Of a stretch of DNA of 64,000 nt, positions 1 to 9,539 are shown in pieces. The translations under genes were made by a program, and so were the position numbers. Positions within the stretch are counted from its first letter, which is position 1. Each line of letters begins with the position of its first letter. Origin of the DNA: Yponomeuta sedellus (Eukaryota; Arthropoda; Insecta; Lepidoptera; Yponomeutidae); assembly GCA_934045075.1 (NCBI GenBank), contig OW203740.1:15760944-15824943 (forward strand), written 5' to 3'. The notes under the pieces were generated by a model, which saw nothing but the letters and a program-made list of their open reading frames with translations, ran no database searches and was not told where the DNA came from.

Positions 1-1
1 C

Positions 2-2005
2 GCCATAACGATATTCAAAAAAATCGAAAATATCAGCGATGACGACGCCCTCGAAGGTCTGGGTCTACTTTTGGTAGACACCGCATCAACATGGTGGCAA
101 GGCGTCAAACAAGAAGCGAAATCCTGGCCTAGTGCATTAAACCTGATTCGAGCCGCCTTCGCTCCGAAAAAACAACCCCACGAAGTTTATGTCGAGTTGT
201 TTTCCTCACAACAGCTCGACCACGAACCTATAGACGACTTCCTTTGTGCCAAGAGAGCCCTGTTGGCACAACTTCCAACTAAAAGACATAAAGAAGAAGA
301 GCAGATCGATCTTATATATGGTCTCTTGAATAAAGAACTGAAGAGACAAGTGCCACGAACGGACATAAAAACGTTCTCGGATCTGTTGTCCAAGTGTCGC
401 CATTTTGAAAATCTGCGTGAGACACCTACATTAAAGGAACTGGAAACAGAAAAACAAAAATTAAAACGATGTTCTTATTGCAACAAAAGAGGACACGTAA
501 TAGAAGAATGCAGAAAACGCATTGCTGCCGAACAAAAAGTGACAAACTTACCGGAACCTGTCAAGTGCTACGGTTGTGGAGCACCAGGCGTGTATCGCAG
601 CAACTGTACCAACTGCAAAAATCAAGAAACACCGCCGAAGCCGGTTCACTTCTACTCGATGATTCCAACGCCAATGCAAGGAGGCGTTAAAATCCCAACA
701 ATAGAAGTGACAATCAACGATTGGGTAGGTTACGCCTACTTAGACTCAGCTGCACGAACCAGCATTGCAGGAGCAAAACTCTACAAAATGCTGCTAAAAA
801 GTGGTGCAAAATTCACTCAAAGTGCTGCTAAAATAAACCTAGCTGATGGTAGTTCGAAGATAATGACGCTAATGTCTACAACCACCAATATCAATATTGG
901 AGATCGCACACTACCTATTACAATAGCCGCTATCCCAGAGGCAGAGGAGACCCGTACACTCTTGGGAATTGACTTCTTAGAGTCCGCCGGTATTGTGCTC
1001 AACCTACCTCAACGATGCTGGTCATTCATTGATAATCCTAGGAAAGCATATCAATTCCTTCAACTAAAAACGGAAACCGTTGTATCACCACCAATGGTAG
1101 GCAAGCATTTGGCCATGAAAATGGACTTTACAAACGCGGCCACCGAGAATGAACATGACAAGGAGATGTCGGATTTCATGAAGTGGGCACAAGAGTTGGC
1201 TATGCTGTCGCCGATGCCTGAAACGCCACCACTCACAACCCAGGCATCACCCCCGAAGAAACCAAAATGGAGCTTGATAAAATTGGATTCTCCACCACCG
1301 ATCGTCCGTCCTCGAGAACCGTGGGCAGAAAATGAAGAAGAAGTGCGTCGTAAAGACCCTCGGGTTATTTATGTCCCAATAAATCCTACGCAATTGTATT
1401 CTCTTGATGTTTCATTTAATAGTAACGTAGACATCTTACTAAGGGATGATGAAGGAACACAACTTACTTCTGCTGAGCGAGCACAATTAAACGACTTATT
1501 GACAGAATATAAGCACATATTTGCTGAACACGGTGAGGCCACATCGTATGCAGTACATAAGATTGATACAGGTGACCACCAACCTATTGCAATCAAACCC
1601 TACCGCATGTCACCTTTACGCCAGCAACAGCTTAAAATTAAAATCGATGATATGTTAGGCAATGACATAATTGAAGAATGTGACTCACCTTGGGCTTCTC
1701 CCGTCAAATTAGTAGCAAAAGAAAACAAAGATGTCAGAGTTTGCGTAGATTATCGCCGGATAAATGAGATCACAAAACCAGATCGATACCCACTACCAAG
1801 AATGGACGACTTGTTACACCAGGCAAAAGCTATGCCATTCATGTCAACCTTGGACCTGAAGTCAGGATACTGGCAAATTGAGGTTGATACCATAGACCAA
1901 GATAAAACAGCTTTCGTTTCACCTTTCGGTACTTACAAATTCAAACGTATGTATGCCCTTTGGACTACGCAATGCGCCTGCTACCTTCCAAAAATTAATG
2001 GATAG
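2..2005 (+). pseudogene. Ty3/gypsy gag-protease-RT polyprotein, first part (frameshifted, 5' partial)
   Basis: The frame is open from base 2, so gag continues upstream of the window. Near residue 134 (counted from base 71) there is a good CX2CX4HX4C zinc knuckle. A second one about 32 residues later keeps its cysteines but has Val in place of His. The protease active site near residue 223 reads Asp-Ser-Ala, where Asp-Thr/Ser-Gly is usual. A later LLGIDF stretch fits the protease end. Reverse transcriptase begins near residue 540 with the VDYRR and PLPR motifs. Gag and pol share one frame. The frame is lost near 1948, where a 4-base tandem duplication (TATG) shifts translation; the true frame resumes in the next entry. 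Confidence 0.88.
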
Positions 2006-2756
2006 ATTGATAAGATGCCTGAAGTCAAACTTCGCACTAGCATACCTTGATGATCTACATATCCGTTCAATAAGTTTTTCGCAACACCTAGAAAACCTTC
2101 GTGAAATCTTCGAAAAACTGGAGGAATACAACTTGCGAGCCAACAGGAAGAAATGTTATTTTGGTCGATCAGAAATAAAATATCTTGGGCACATCATAGT
2201 CCCAGAAGGATTGAAAGGAGACCCCGAAAAAATTTCAGCAATTGCCAACTTGTCAGCACCAAAAACCGAAAAACAACTGATATCATTTATACAAACAGCA
2301 TCATGGTATCGAAGATTCATAAAAAATTATGCTGAAATCTCTCGACCATTGACAAAACTGACCAAGAAATCAGAACCATGGCAATGGAGCACTGAGCAGG
2401 AACGAGCATTTCAGCAAATCAAAAAAGCCCTAACCACAGCACCAATACTACGTCAAGCTAACAGTAATATACCCTTCGTGTTAAAAACTGACGCCAGTCA
2501 ATACGCAATAGGAGCAGCCTTACTCCAGGGGGAGGGTGACAATGAACACCCAGTAGAATATGCAAGTAGGCTACTCACTAACGCCGAACGCAACTATTCT
2601 GTAACAGAAAAAGAAGCTCTTGCAATTGTATGGGCTATATCAAGATTCCGCGGTTACATAGAAGGAACAAAATTTATCACCATAACTGACCATCAACCCT
2701 TAAAATGGTTAATGAGCTTAAAAACGCCAACCGGCCGTTTAGCCCGATGGGCGTAA
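1953..2756 (+). pseudogene. Ty3/gypsy reverse transcriptase / RNase H, second part
   Basis: This frame continues reverse transcriptase directly after the 4-base duplication: a PFGL start, the catalytic YLDD box near residue 31, then the connection region and RNase H. RNase H acidic positions are visible in the TDAS, EKEAL and TDHQPL motifs. A TAA at 2754 falls just inside the end of RNase H, and the codons after it still encode the normal QLQPY continuation, so this is a point mutation. The integrase that should follow is absent. Confidence 0.9.
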
Positions 2757-2958
2757 CAACTACAGCCATATTAAGTTTGTTTGCCCGAATCACCATATCA
2801 ATCCATAGGCAAGTTCCACACTTCCGCTATTACAAAATTCGAGAAAAGAGATAACGATGAAAAACTGCATAGCCCCATGAATGCCATCAAACGCAGGGGA
2901 AGACCCAAGAAAATTTCCAACTGATTCTGTTACTCTCTCGAGACGATATACGAGTACC

Positions 2959-2970
2959 AGAGGGGGAGAA
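2959..2970 (+). promoter_or_regulatory. Polypurine tract of the Ty3/gypsy element
   Basis: AGAGGGGGAGAA directly abuts the TG that opens the LTR. This is the usual primer site for plus-strand DNA synthesis in LTR elements. Confidence 0.8.
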
Positions 2971-3366
2971 TGTAGCAAGCATGCATAGAATGGAACGCAA
3001 CTACAACACATTGATGCCCTACTGTGCCTATACGGCAGCCCGCACACAGCTACACGCGAGGAGCGTATATAAACGGGCGCACGGCACCAGAGATTCATTC
3101 GATAGCCAGCTGGCAATGAGTACGATAGCTCCGCAGTCTGCTCAAAGTCAGGTCGCTGCATCTGTGCGATAGCTCCGCATGTCCTCAGGTGTTAGCAAGC
3201 TAGGAGAACATCAGGGTGCGATAGCCACGCAGTCAGCCCTAGGTTCTATACTAGGTTACCTATCCTATTACTATAACAATACCATGTTACTTAAGTTGAG
3301 TGTTACCATAGAATAAATCTACCAGTTCTTATGACATTGGAGTTTTCATTCACTGGCCACACTACA
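2971..3366 (+). repeat. 3' LTR of the Ty3/gypsy element (396 bp)
   Basis: The LTR begins TGTAG and ends CTACA, a 5-base inverted terminus with the standard TG...CA ends, and lies right after the polypurine tract. Inside are a TATA box (TATATAAA, 3066-3073) and a polyadenylation signal (AATAAA, 3312-3317). The right boundary is inferred from the CTACA end because the other LTR is outside the window. Confidence 0.75.
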
Positions 3367-4247
3367 TTATTTAATTAATTTCCGTAAAAACGTCTTCTAA
3401 CTTTTGTCAAATAAAAACTATCTATCACAAGTTATTGTTATACTTCTTCTATGAGCTGCGCTCTAAAATTTTGAATGCACAAAGCACGCTATCTGGGTAA
3501 GGTTAGATAGAATTATGTAAATTTATTATATTAAATTTGGTAAATTTCTTTATTGGATGCAAATTGAACTTGTACAAATAGATAGTTTTCTGTAGTTTTT
3601 TTCAGCTTACCTGGGCTCATTGTCATATCGTACATACATACAAACTTACATTACATACCAGATTTAGCAATTACAAGTTACAACCTTAGTAAATCAAATA
3701 TATAACAATCTCACTGTGCATGTTATCGAACTCTTCCTTAATGGGTTCACCAATTTTGATGAGTTTGTGTATTTGCAACATATAGGTAAGTGAGAACAAG
3801 AATTCGGAGAGCTGAGAATTTATCGTAGGGTTAATAGATATGACACACCAACGTTTGCGGCGCCAGCTAATACCATATAATTTTAATGTGGACTGCTATA
3901 TTTACACAATAAATAATATCGACGTTTTCGTGTTGAATGTCCCATCCTTATGGATTTCTACTTTTATCTATGACCCCCTATATAACTATGACTTTCTATT
4001 ATGTATATTATGCAACCTAGTACGATTGTAAAATTTCGAGTGTACTAGTTGTCTTTTTCTGGCACAAAAAATCATCGTAAGAGTAACTAGGAAAGCTATT
4101 CAATGATTACTTTTTATTTTACGGCTCCTTCTATGCTTTAATCCCTATTCTGAGCATGCATGCATGGCACAGAACAGTAAAACCAAATGCATGTGTTCTG
4201 TGATGGTCACAGTCAGTCAGTTGTAGGTGTTCTGTGGTCAGTTGTCA
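3367..4247. other. AT-rich intergenic DNA, no gene seen
   Basis: No credible coding frame, RNA gene or recognisable repeat was seen. The single open frame at 3840-4031 has no domain and an AT-rich, non-coding look. Confidence 0.6.
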
Positions 4248-4357
4248 GTGTGGTTGTTTCACTAAAGTTTTATTTCACTGCACTATAGATTTTTCACTGA
4301 GTTCACTATGAATAAGGACTTGAATCCAGGGCCGTAAAACCAACTAAAAAAAAAAAA
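4248..4357 (+). repeat. 110-bp tandem repeat, unit 1
   Basis: The unit starts GTGTGGTTGTTTC, ends in a run of A, and is followed at once by another GTGTGGTTGTTTC. A near-identical unit sits at 7371-7476. If the element between them and one copy of its 10-bp target duplication are removed, the two units become direct tandem neighbours, so this was a dimer before the THAP element landed at the junction. Confidence 0.75.
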
Positions 4358-5975
4358 GTGTGGTTGTTTCCACAGAGCAAATAAACACTACGTTTTAGGA
4401 GACGGGACCTCCCTATATGCTTTGGTAATGAGTCTATCCCCGTTAGCAATACCAACCAATAGAGCAAAAATGCAATGTCAAAAGTAAGTGCTACCAACAT
4501 AACAACTTGTCTGTGCATTAGGGACGTCCACTTACATTGGTACTACATTTATCGATATCGATAAATTTTCATCCAGGGGCTCCGCAGTTAGCCTAATAAA
4601 ATTAATAAAAATCAATGTTTTCAATAAAACGACAAATGAAATTAGTATTTTATTACTTATTATCAAATCACAATAATTGTGGTCAAGGTCTATTGAATTT
4701 ATTTCAGCAGCTATTTGGTTTTTCCTTAGAGGTGTCCAATTTGAGCGAACTTCATCAATCGGTGGTTTGGATTCAGGTGCTGAAATCGTCAAAAAAAGTT
4801 AAGTTGAGTCGTTATTGATTATTAATTTGTTGGTAAACTATGCTACTTACCGGGATAGTTCTGATATGCTGAGATTCCAGGCCACAATAATTGTGGTCAA
4901 ACCCTACTGGACAAATAGCAACAGCTGATATTTTGGCTGCTGTACAAGGTGCTGAAAATGACAGTTTGTAATTTATCAAAGTAAGCAAACACTAGTTACA
5001 AAAAACTTCAGCGATACATGAAAAGTCTACGTACCAGAGTTGTTTTGTGAAGCTCGACAACTAATAGGTTTTTGTATAGCTGAATCTGAAAATAAACAAT
5101 TGCAAGAATAGTCCGAAAAAAAAAATAGTTTGTTCCTGTTTACCACATAACTGCATAATTGACTATGTAACTATCAAATACATTTTATAAAAAAATATTT
5201 TTAGTTAAAATTAGTAATGAAAATATTTTAGTAATTCCAATCACTAACCAGTTTCAAGTGATGCGACGTGGCTACGTGGTAAGGAAACTCAGCTAGTAAG
5301 TAATCAGGAAGAGGAGGCGCATTTATAAGTAGAGAAGGTACAGCCCTGTAAAAACATGTTTATCTAAGTAATGTCATTTATGTATTAAGACGTAATAATA
5401 ATATTGCGTTCTAAATGACGGAGCAATATATTCAAATGTTCGACGTAAAGCAAGGCGTATTTTGTGTTTTATTACATAATTATTCATGAAATGTAGTGAG
5501 TGTTACATTATAGTAACACAACTCACCATTTCTTAATTCGGCTTCCTTTTAAAATCGTTGTTAAAATCTTTCGGCCGGAAATGATCTCTACAAACATATT
5601 TATGTTGGTGGAGTTTTTCGATGGGGATATACGATATAAGATCTTCCACAATTTTCACCCATTGTCTGCATCTAAAAAAAAAACCACATTCAATGCAGCC
5701 ACTAATAGTGCATCGTTGAAACATTGTTATGGCTTACAGCAATTCACCCGTCGTACACTGAGTAGTAATTATGACCAAGGTACTTATCAGATATTTTTTT
5801 ATCGATATTGAATATGTGTATGGCACATCACTATGACATTGAAAATCTTAATATTTTTCTCATAGTATATTAATTACGTTATTTAACATAATTTATGATC
5901 TTGCTTATGTGCAAGATGACAAAAACTGTAGCCTTACCTTACCATACATACTTACCGGTCTTCATCCCTAGGAAA

Positions 5976-7030
5976 GGTCATTGGGCATAATCTGACCCGG
6001 TTTTCGAAATATTTGCTACAAAAATCAAATAATTGGTAAATTATTGAGGGCTAGCCTACATTTCATTTTGTGATGTTAAAAAAAAACCGCGGGGGAAGTC
6101 TGAAATACAACTATTGAAATTGAATTGAAATGTGTTTAAAAATATTACGTAGGTATCAATTAAGTATTGTAATCAATAAAAATAACATGAACGTTTGCGC
6201 CTTCCAATAATGCACGGCCAGAGGCTTGCATTATCTGTTTCAATCGCACGTTAAAGCCGCGCCACACACTCTTAAACAAGTTAAAACCGGTTTCGCCTGT
6301 GCTCGACGCCCGCGCTACCTTAGCTTTGTCGTCGCAGTCTCTCATCCTTTGTCGTTGCGATCTGTGTGTTTCTTGAGCTTCAACTACCTATTTTTAACGA
6401 ACCGTCCATGAGCACATGCGACCAAATGGCCTATATATCATCGAACTCTACCGGCACCACGAATTGGTCAACAACAGATCATTGATACGCGGTAGAATTC
6501 AGTCCCGACACGTCAGGAGTAAGCAGTATTATACATACATATTGGTGAACCCTACAATAGAGGGCAGAGAGAGCATAGAAGACTATTACTGTTCTTGTAT
6601 CCACGGCCGCCGAACTATCGGATGCTGCGCGCATATTGCCAGCATGGTGTATTTTTTATCTTGGGCCAGACACCAAGAACAAATAGATGCGCCAGCCATG
6701 TTCTTGGACAACACTATTGTGCCTGTTGACATAGATTATGTTGAATAAAAACTGTTTGATTTAAACACACATTTGTTTGATTTAAAAATGCATCAGATTA
6801 TTCCTATCGTAATAGTTCATTACCTATCAATTCAATGCAAATAGTCGAAACTGTCTTATCATTACCGTATATCACTTACATTTATTTTTTTCAATTTTTG
6901 GGCAGATTCCCATACTCTACATTGATGCGACATATATATTCGTAAACTAGGGACGTTTATCTAAACATCCATACCAATTTTGTCTCTGTAGGCCGTGGGT
7001 ATAGTTTTCATAGTAAGTTGCCCAGTGACC
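5976..7030 (+). mobile_element. 1055-bp DNA transposon nested in the left THAP copy
   Basis: Ends form an inverted repeat, GGTCATTGGGCA and TGCCCAGTGACC (one mismatch). Comparison with the uninterrupted right copy shows it entered exactly between AAA and TTT of the THAP first exon, leaving no visible target duplication. It contains the SWIM-finger ORF at 6416-6748. Superfamily not assigned. Confidence 0.65.
6416..6748 (+). pseudogene. SWIM-type zinc-finger C-terminus of a transposon protein
   Basis: A 110-residue frame whose middle reads C-x-C (YYCSC), about nine residues, then CCAH, which is the SWIM zinc-finger spacing. This is followed by a hydrophobic SMVYFLSWARH segment. From memory of the family, such tails close DDE-type transposon proteins in insects and cnidarians. 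An AATAAA overlaps the stop codon, as expected for a true 3' end. The catalytic part is missing, so this is a remnant of a longer protein. The first Met here is probably not the original start. Confidence 0.5.
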
Positions 7031-7370
7031 TTTACCCATAAACTTTCTTTTGGTACCCTTTGACCGGCTGCATCTTATTTTAAAAATGGCACAAGTTCGA
7101 CACCATCCGATCAATGCCATTATTAAAAGAAAATCACTAAACACTGTACAACAAGATACACACAGCTAGATATTGAAAAAACTTAAAACACAAAAAAATT
7201 AACTAGAAAACTTTCTAATATGTGCCGCGTTCCGCCATGACATTTGTTGAGTTTTCAGTTTGACAGCAAAGAAAGAGTAAGTAGTATTAAAGAGTGAGAC
7301 AAATATATGTCCGCCATTAAAACGGGGCTAAATGCGAACAAATAATTCAAAGTTCCTACTTGCGCTAGGC

Positions 7371-7476
7371 TGGTTGTTTCACTAAAGTTTTATTTCACTG
7401 CACTATAGATTTTTCACCGAGTTCACTATGAATAAGGACTTGAATCCAGGGCCGTAAATTCAACTAAAAAAAAAAA
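7371..7476 (+). repeat. 110-bp tandem repeat, unit 2
   Basis: Nearly identical to 4248-4357 (a few substitutions, one A fewer). It is followed by a third partial start, GTGTGGTTGT, and then about 45 bases of AT-rich DNA before the right THAP element begins. Confidence 0.75.
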
Positions 7477-7785
7477 GTGTGGTTGTCAGATTAAAACGTA
7501 TATAATGGTATATAAAATTATAAACGTATACAGCCTAGCGCAAGTAGGAACTTTGAAATTTTTGTTCGCATTTAGCCCCGTTTTAATGGCGGACATATTT
7601 TTGTCTCACTCTTTAATACTACTTACTCTTTCTTTGCTGTCAATCTCAAACTGAAAACATAACAAATATTGCGGAACGCGGCACATATTAGAACGTTTTC
7701 TAGTTAAAATTTTTGTGTTTTAAGTTTGTTCAATATCTAGCTGTGTGTATCTTGTTGTACAGTGTTTAGTGATTTTCTTTTAATA

Positions 7786-8313
7786 TTGGCATTGATCGGA
7801 TGGTGTCGAACTTGTGCCATTTGTAAAATAAGATGCAGCCGGTCAAAGGGTACCAAAAGAAAGTTTATGGGTAAATTTCCTAGGGATGAAGACCGGTAAG
7901 TATTTCTGGCTACAGTTTTTGTCATCTTGCACAAGAGCAAGATCATAGATTATGTTAAATAACGTAATTATACTATGAGAAAAATACTCAGATGTTTCAA
8001 TGTCATAGTGATGTGCCATACACATATTCAATATCGATAAAAAAATATCTGATAAGTACCTTGGTCAGAATTACTACTCAGTGTATGACGGGTGAATTGC
8101 TGTAAGCCATAACAATGTTTCAACGATGCACTATTAGTGGCTGCATTGAATGTTGTTTTTTTTTTTAGATGCAGACAATGGGTGAAAATTGTGGAAGATC
8201 TTATATCGTATATCCCCATTGAAAAACTCCACCAACATAAATATGTTTGTAGAGATCATTTCCGGCCGAAAGATTTTTACAACTATTTTAAAAGGAAGCC
8301 GATTAAAGAAATT
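7786..8313 (+). pseudogene. THAP zinc-finger gene, right copy (exons 1-2 clear, start codon lost)
   Basis: THAP domains are C2CH zinc fingers that bind DNA. They occur in host regulators and in transposases of several DNA transposon groups. Exon 1 (to 7896) encodes CRTCAIC, the CxxC pair, and then FPRDEDR, the usual FP block. An intron with a GTAAGT-like donor and a T-rich acceptor follows. Exon 2 (8169-8313) encodes RCRQWV and then C-x2-HF, completing the finger. The join is in frame at phase 2. The codon matching the left copy's ATG reads TTG here, so the start is lost. Further splice-like segments extend to about 9200, including two DHNYC motifs, but no transposase core is visible. Confidence 0.7.
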
Positions 8314-9166
8314 GTGAGTTGTGTTATAAACTTATAATGTAACACTTACTACATTTCATGAATAATTATGTAATAAAACACAAAATACGCCTTGCTTTAC
8401 GTCGAACATTTGAATATATTGCTCCGTCATTTAGAACGCAATATTATTATTACGTCTTAATACGTAAATGACATACTTTGATAAACATTTTTTTACAGGG
8501 CTGTATCTTCTCTACTTATAAATGCGCCTCCTCTTCCTGATTACTTACTAGCTGAGTTTCCTTACCACGTAGCCACGTCGCATCACAACAACAACCTATT
8601 TTTTTTTCGGACTATTCTTGCAATTGTTTATTTTCAGATTCAGCTATACAAAAACCTATTAGTTGTCGAGCTTCACAAAACAACTCTCGTACGTAGACTT
8701 TTCATGTATCGCTGAAGTTTTTTGTATCTAGAGTTTGTTTACTTTGATAAATTACAAAGTGTTATCATTTTCAGCACCTTGTACAGCAGCCAAAATATCA
8801 GCTGTTGCTATTGGTCCAGTAGGGTTTGACCACAATTATTGTGGCCTGGAATCTCAGCATATTTATCAGAACTATCCCGGTAAGTAGCATAGTTTACCAA
8901 CAAATTAATAATCAATAACGACTCAACTTAACTTTTTTTGACGATTTCAGCACCTGAATCCAAACCACCGATTGATGAAGTTCGCTCAGATTGGACACCT
9001 CTAAGGAAAAACCAAATAGCTGCTGAAATAAATTCAATAGACCTTGACCACAATTATTGTGATTTGATAATCAATAATAAAATACTAATTTCATTTGTCG
9101 TTTTATTGAAAACATTGATTTTTATTAATTTTATTAGGCTAACTGCGGAGCCCCTGGATGAAAATT

Positions 9167-9180
9167 TATCGATATCGATA
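9167..9180. promoter_or_regulatory. Two overlapping DRE-like sites (TATCGATA)
   Basis: TATCGATATCGATA contains two overlapping copies of TATCGATA, the site bound by DREF/BEAF-type factors at insect housekeeping promoters. It lies inside the right THAP element, about 360 bases upstream of the TRIP4 ATG. The left copy has the same site near 4550. A role in TRIP4 expression is only inferred. Confidence 0.35.
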
Positions 9181-9349
9181 AATGTAGTACCAATGTAAGT
9201 GGACGTCCCTAATGCACAGACAAGTTGTTATGTTGGTAGCACTTACTTTTGACATTGCATTTTTGCTCTATTGGTTGGTATTGCTAACGGGGCTAAACTC
9301 ATTACAAAAGCATATAGGGAGGTCCCGTCTCTTATTTATATGCTCTGTG

Positions 9350-9539
9350 AACGTATACAGGTCAGCTGAGCAATAAATTAGAAACCTGTCTAATTTGTGA
9401 TTAGAGCTGAGCTAATTTGTGTTGTGGCTGAGCTTTGCGGTGAGCTTTGTTGACATTCTGAATTCCTGAGATAAGCGATAAAGCACAAAGCAGTAAGAAG
9501 AGCACGAGTGTTCTGGTAGGCAACATCTTCAGCGAAAAT
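9350..9539 (+). promoter_or_regulatory. TRIP4 5' flank and leader
   Basis: The 190 bases between the end of the THAP element and the TRIP4 ATG must hold the leader and core promoter, unless the element itself supplies the promoter. No clear TATA box is seen. The ATG context is GAAAATATGG. Confidence 0.4.

Larger units (their letters stand above)
1..3366 (+). mobile_element. Ty3/gypsy LTR retrotransposon, 3' part, defective
   Basis: The segment runs, in order, through gag with zinc knuckles, aspartic protease, reverse transcriptase and RNase H, then a short tail of the pol polyprotein, a polypurine tract and a 3' LTR. This order is that of Ty3/gypsy elements. The 5' LTR and the start of gag lie before the window. 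The element is dead: there is a frameshift near 1950, a stop at 2754, and nearly all of the RNase H end plus the whole integrase is missing between about 2756 and the polypurine tract. About 165 bases after the stop still read as a basic C-terminal polyprotein tail ending near 2923, so the loss looks like an internal deletion. The lineage within Ty3/gypsy was not assigned. Confidence 0.9.
5527..7120 (-). pseudogene. THAP zinc-finger gene, left copy (broken)
   Basis: Same split gene as in the right copy. The ATG is present (complement of 7118-7120), but the second cysteine of the CxxC pair has become Phe (TGT to TTT). Exon 1 is cut by the 1055-bp insertion at 5976-7030, and its last 20 bases resume at 5956-5975. 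Exon 2 (5527-5671) keeps the Trp and the C-x2-HF block but has small indels near its donor. It cannot make a working finger. Confidence 0.68.
4371..7370 (-). mobile_element. THAP-gene-carrying element, left copy (with nested insertion)
   Basis: Read on the - strand this begins GCCTAGCGC and ends CTCTGTG, the same termini as the copy at 7533-9349. It is flanked by a perfect 10-bp direct repeat, TGGTTGTTTC (4361-4370 and 7371-7380). Sequence identity with the right copy holds across the whole length apart from small changes and a 1055-bp insertion at 5976-7030. No terminal inverted repeat was seen. A 12-bp inverted pair, TTTAGCCCCGTT, lies a few dozen bases inside each end. The type of element is unknown; 10-bp duplications are usual for Mutator-like elements, but nothing else proves that. 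Confidence 0.7.
7533..9349 (+). mobile_element. THAP-gene-carrying element, right copy (1817 bp)
   Basis: Flanked by a perfect 10-bp direct repeat AACGTATACA (7523-7532 and 9350-9359), different from the repeat flanking the left copy. The two copies are therefore separate insertions in opposite directions and not one inverted duplication. The element carries a THAP-finger gene in pieces with splice-like borders, so the copied unit contains introns and is not a processed retrocopy. Its downstream end lies about 190 bases before the TRIP4 start codon. Two overlapping TATCGATA sites occur near that end. Confidence 0.7.

Noticed and set aside
9280..9345. GGGAGGTCCCGTCTC near the right end of the THAP element looks like part of a P-element terminal repeat
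   Set aside because: The orientation is opposite to what a P terminus at 9349 would need, and no matching sequence lies at the other end. Treated as chance.
4371..9349. A single large inverted duplication (hairpin) of a THAP gene
   Set aside because: Each arm has its own distinct 10-bp flanking duplication, which fits two insertions better.
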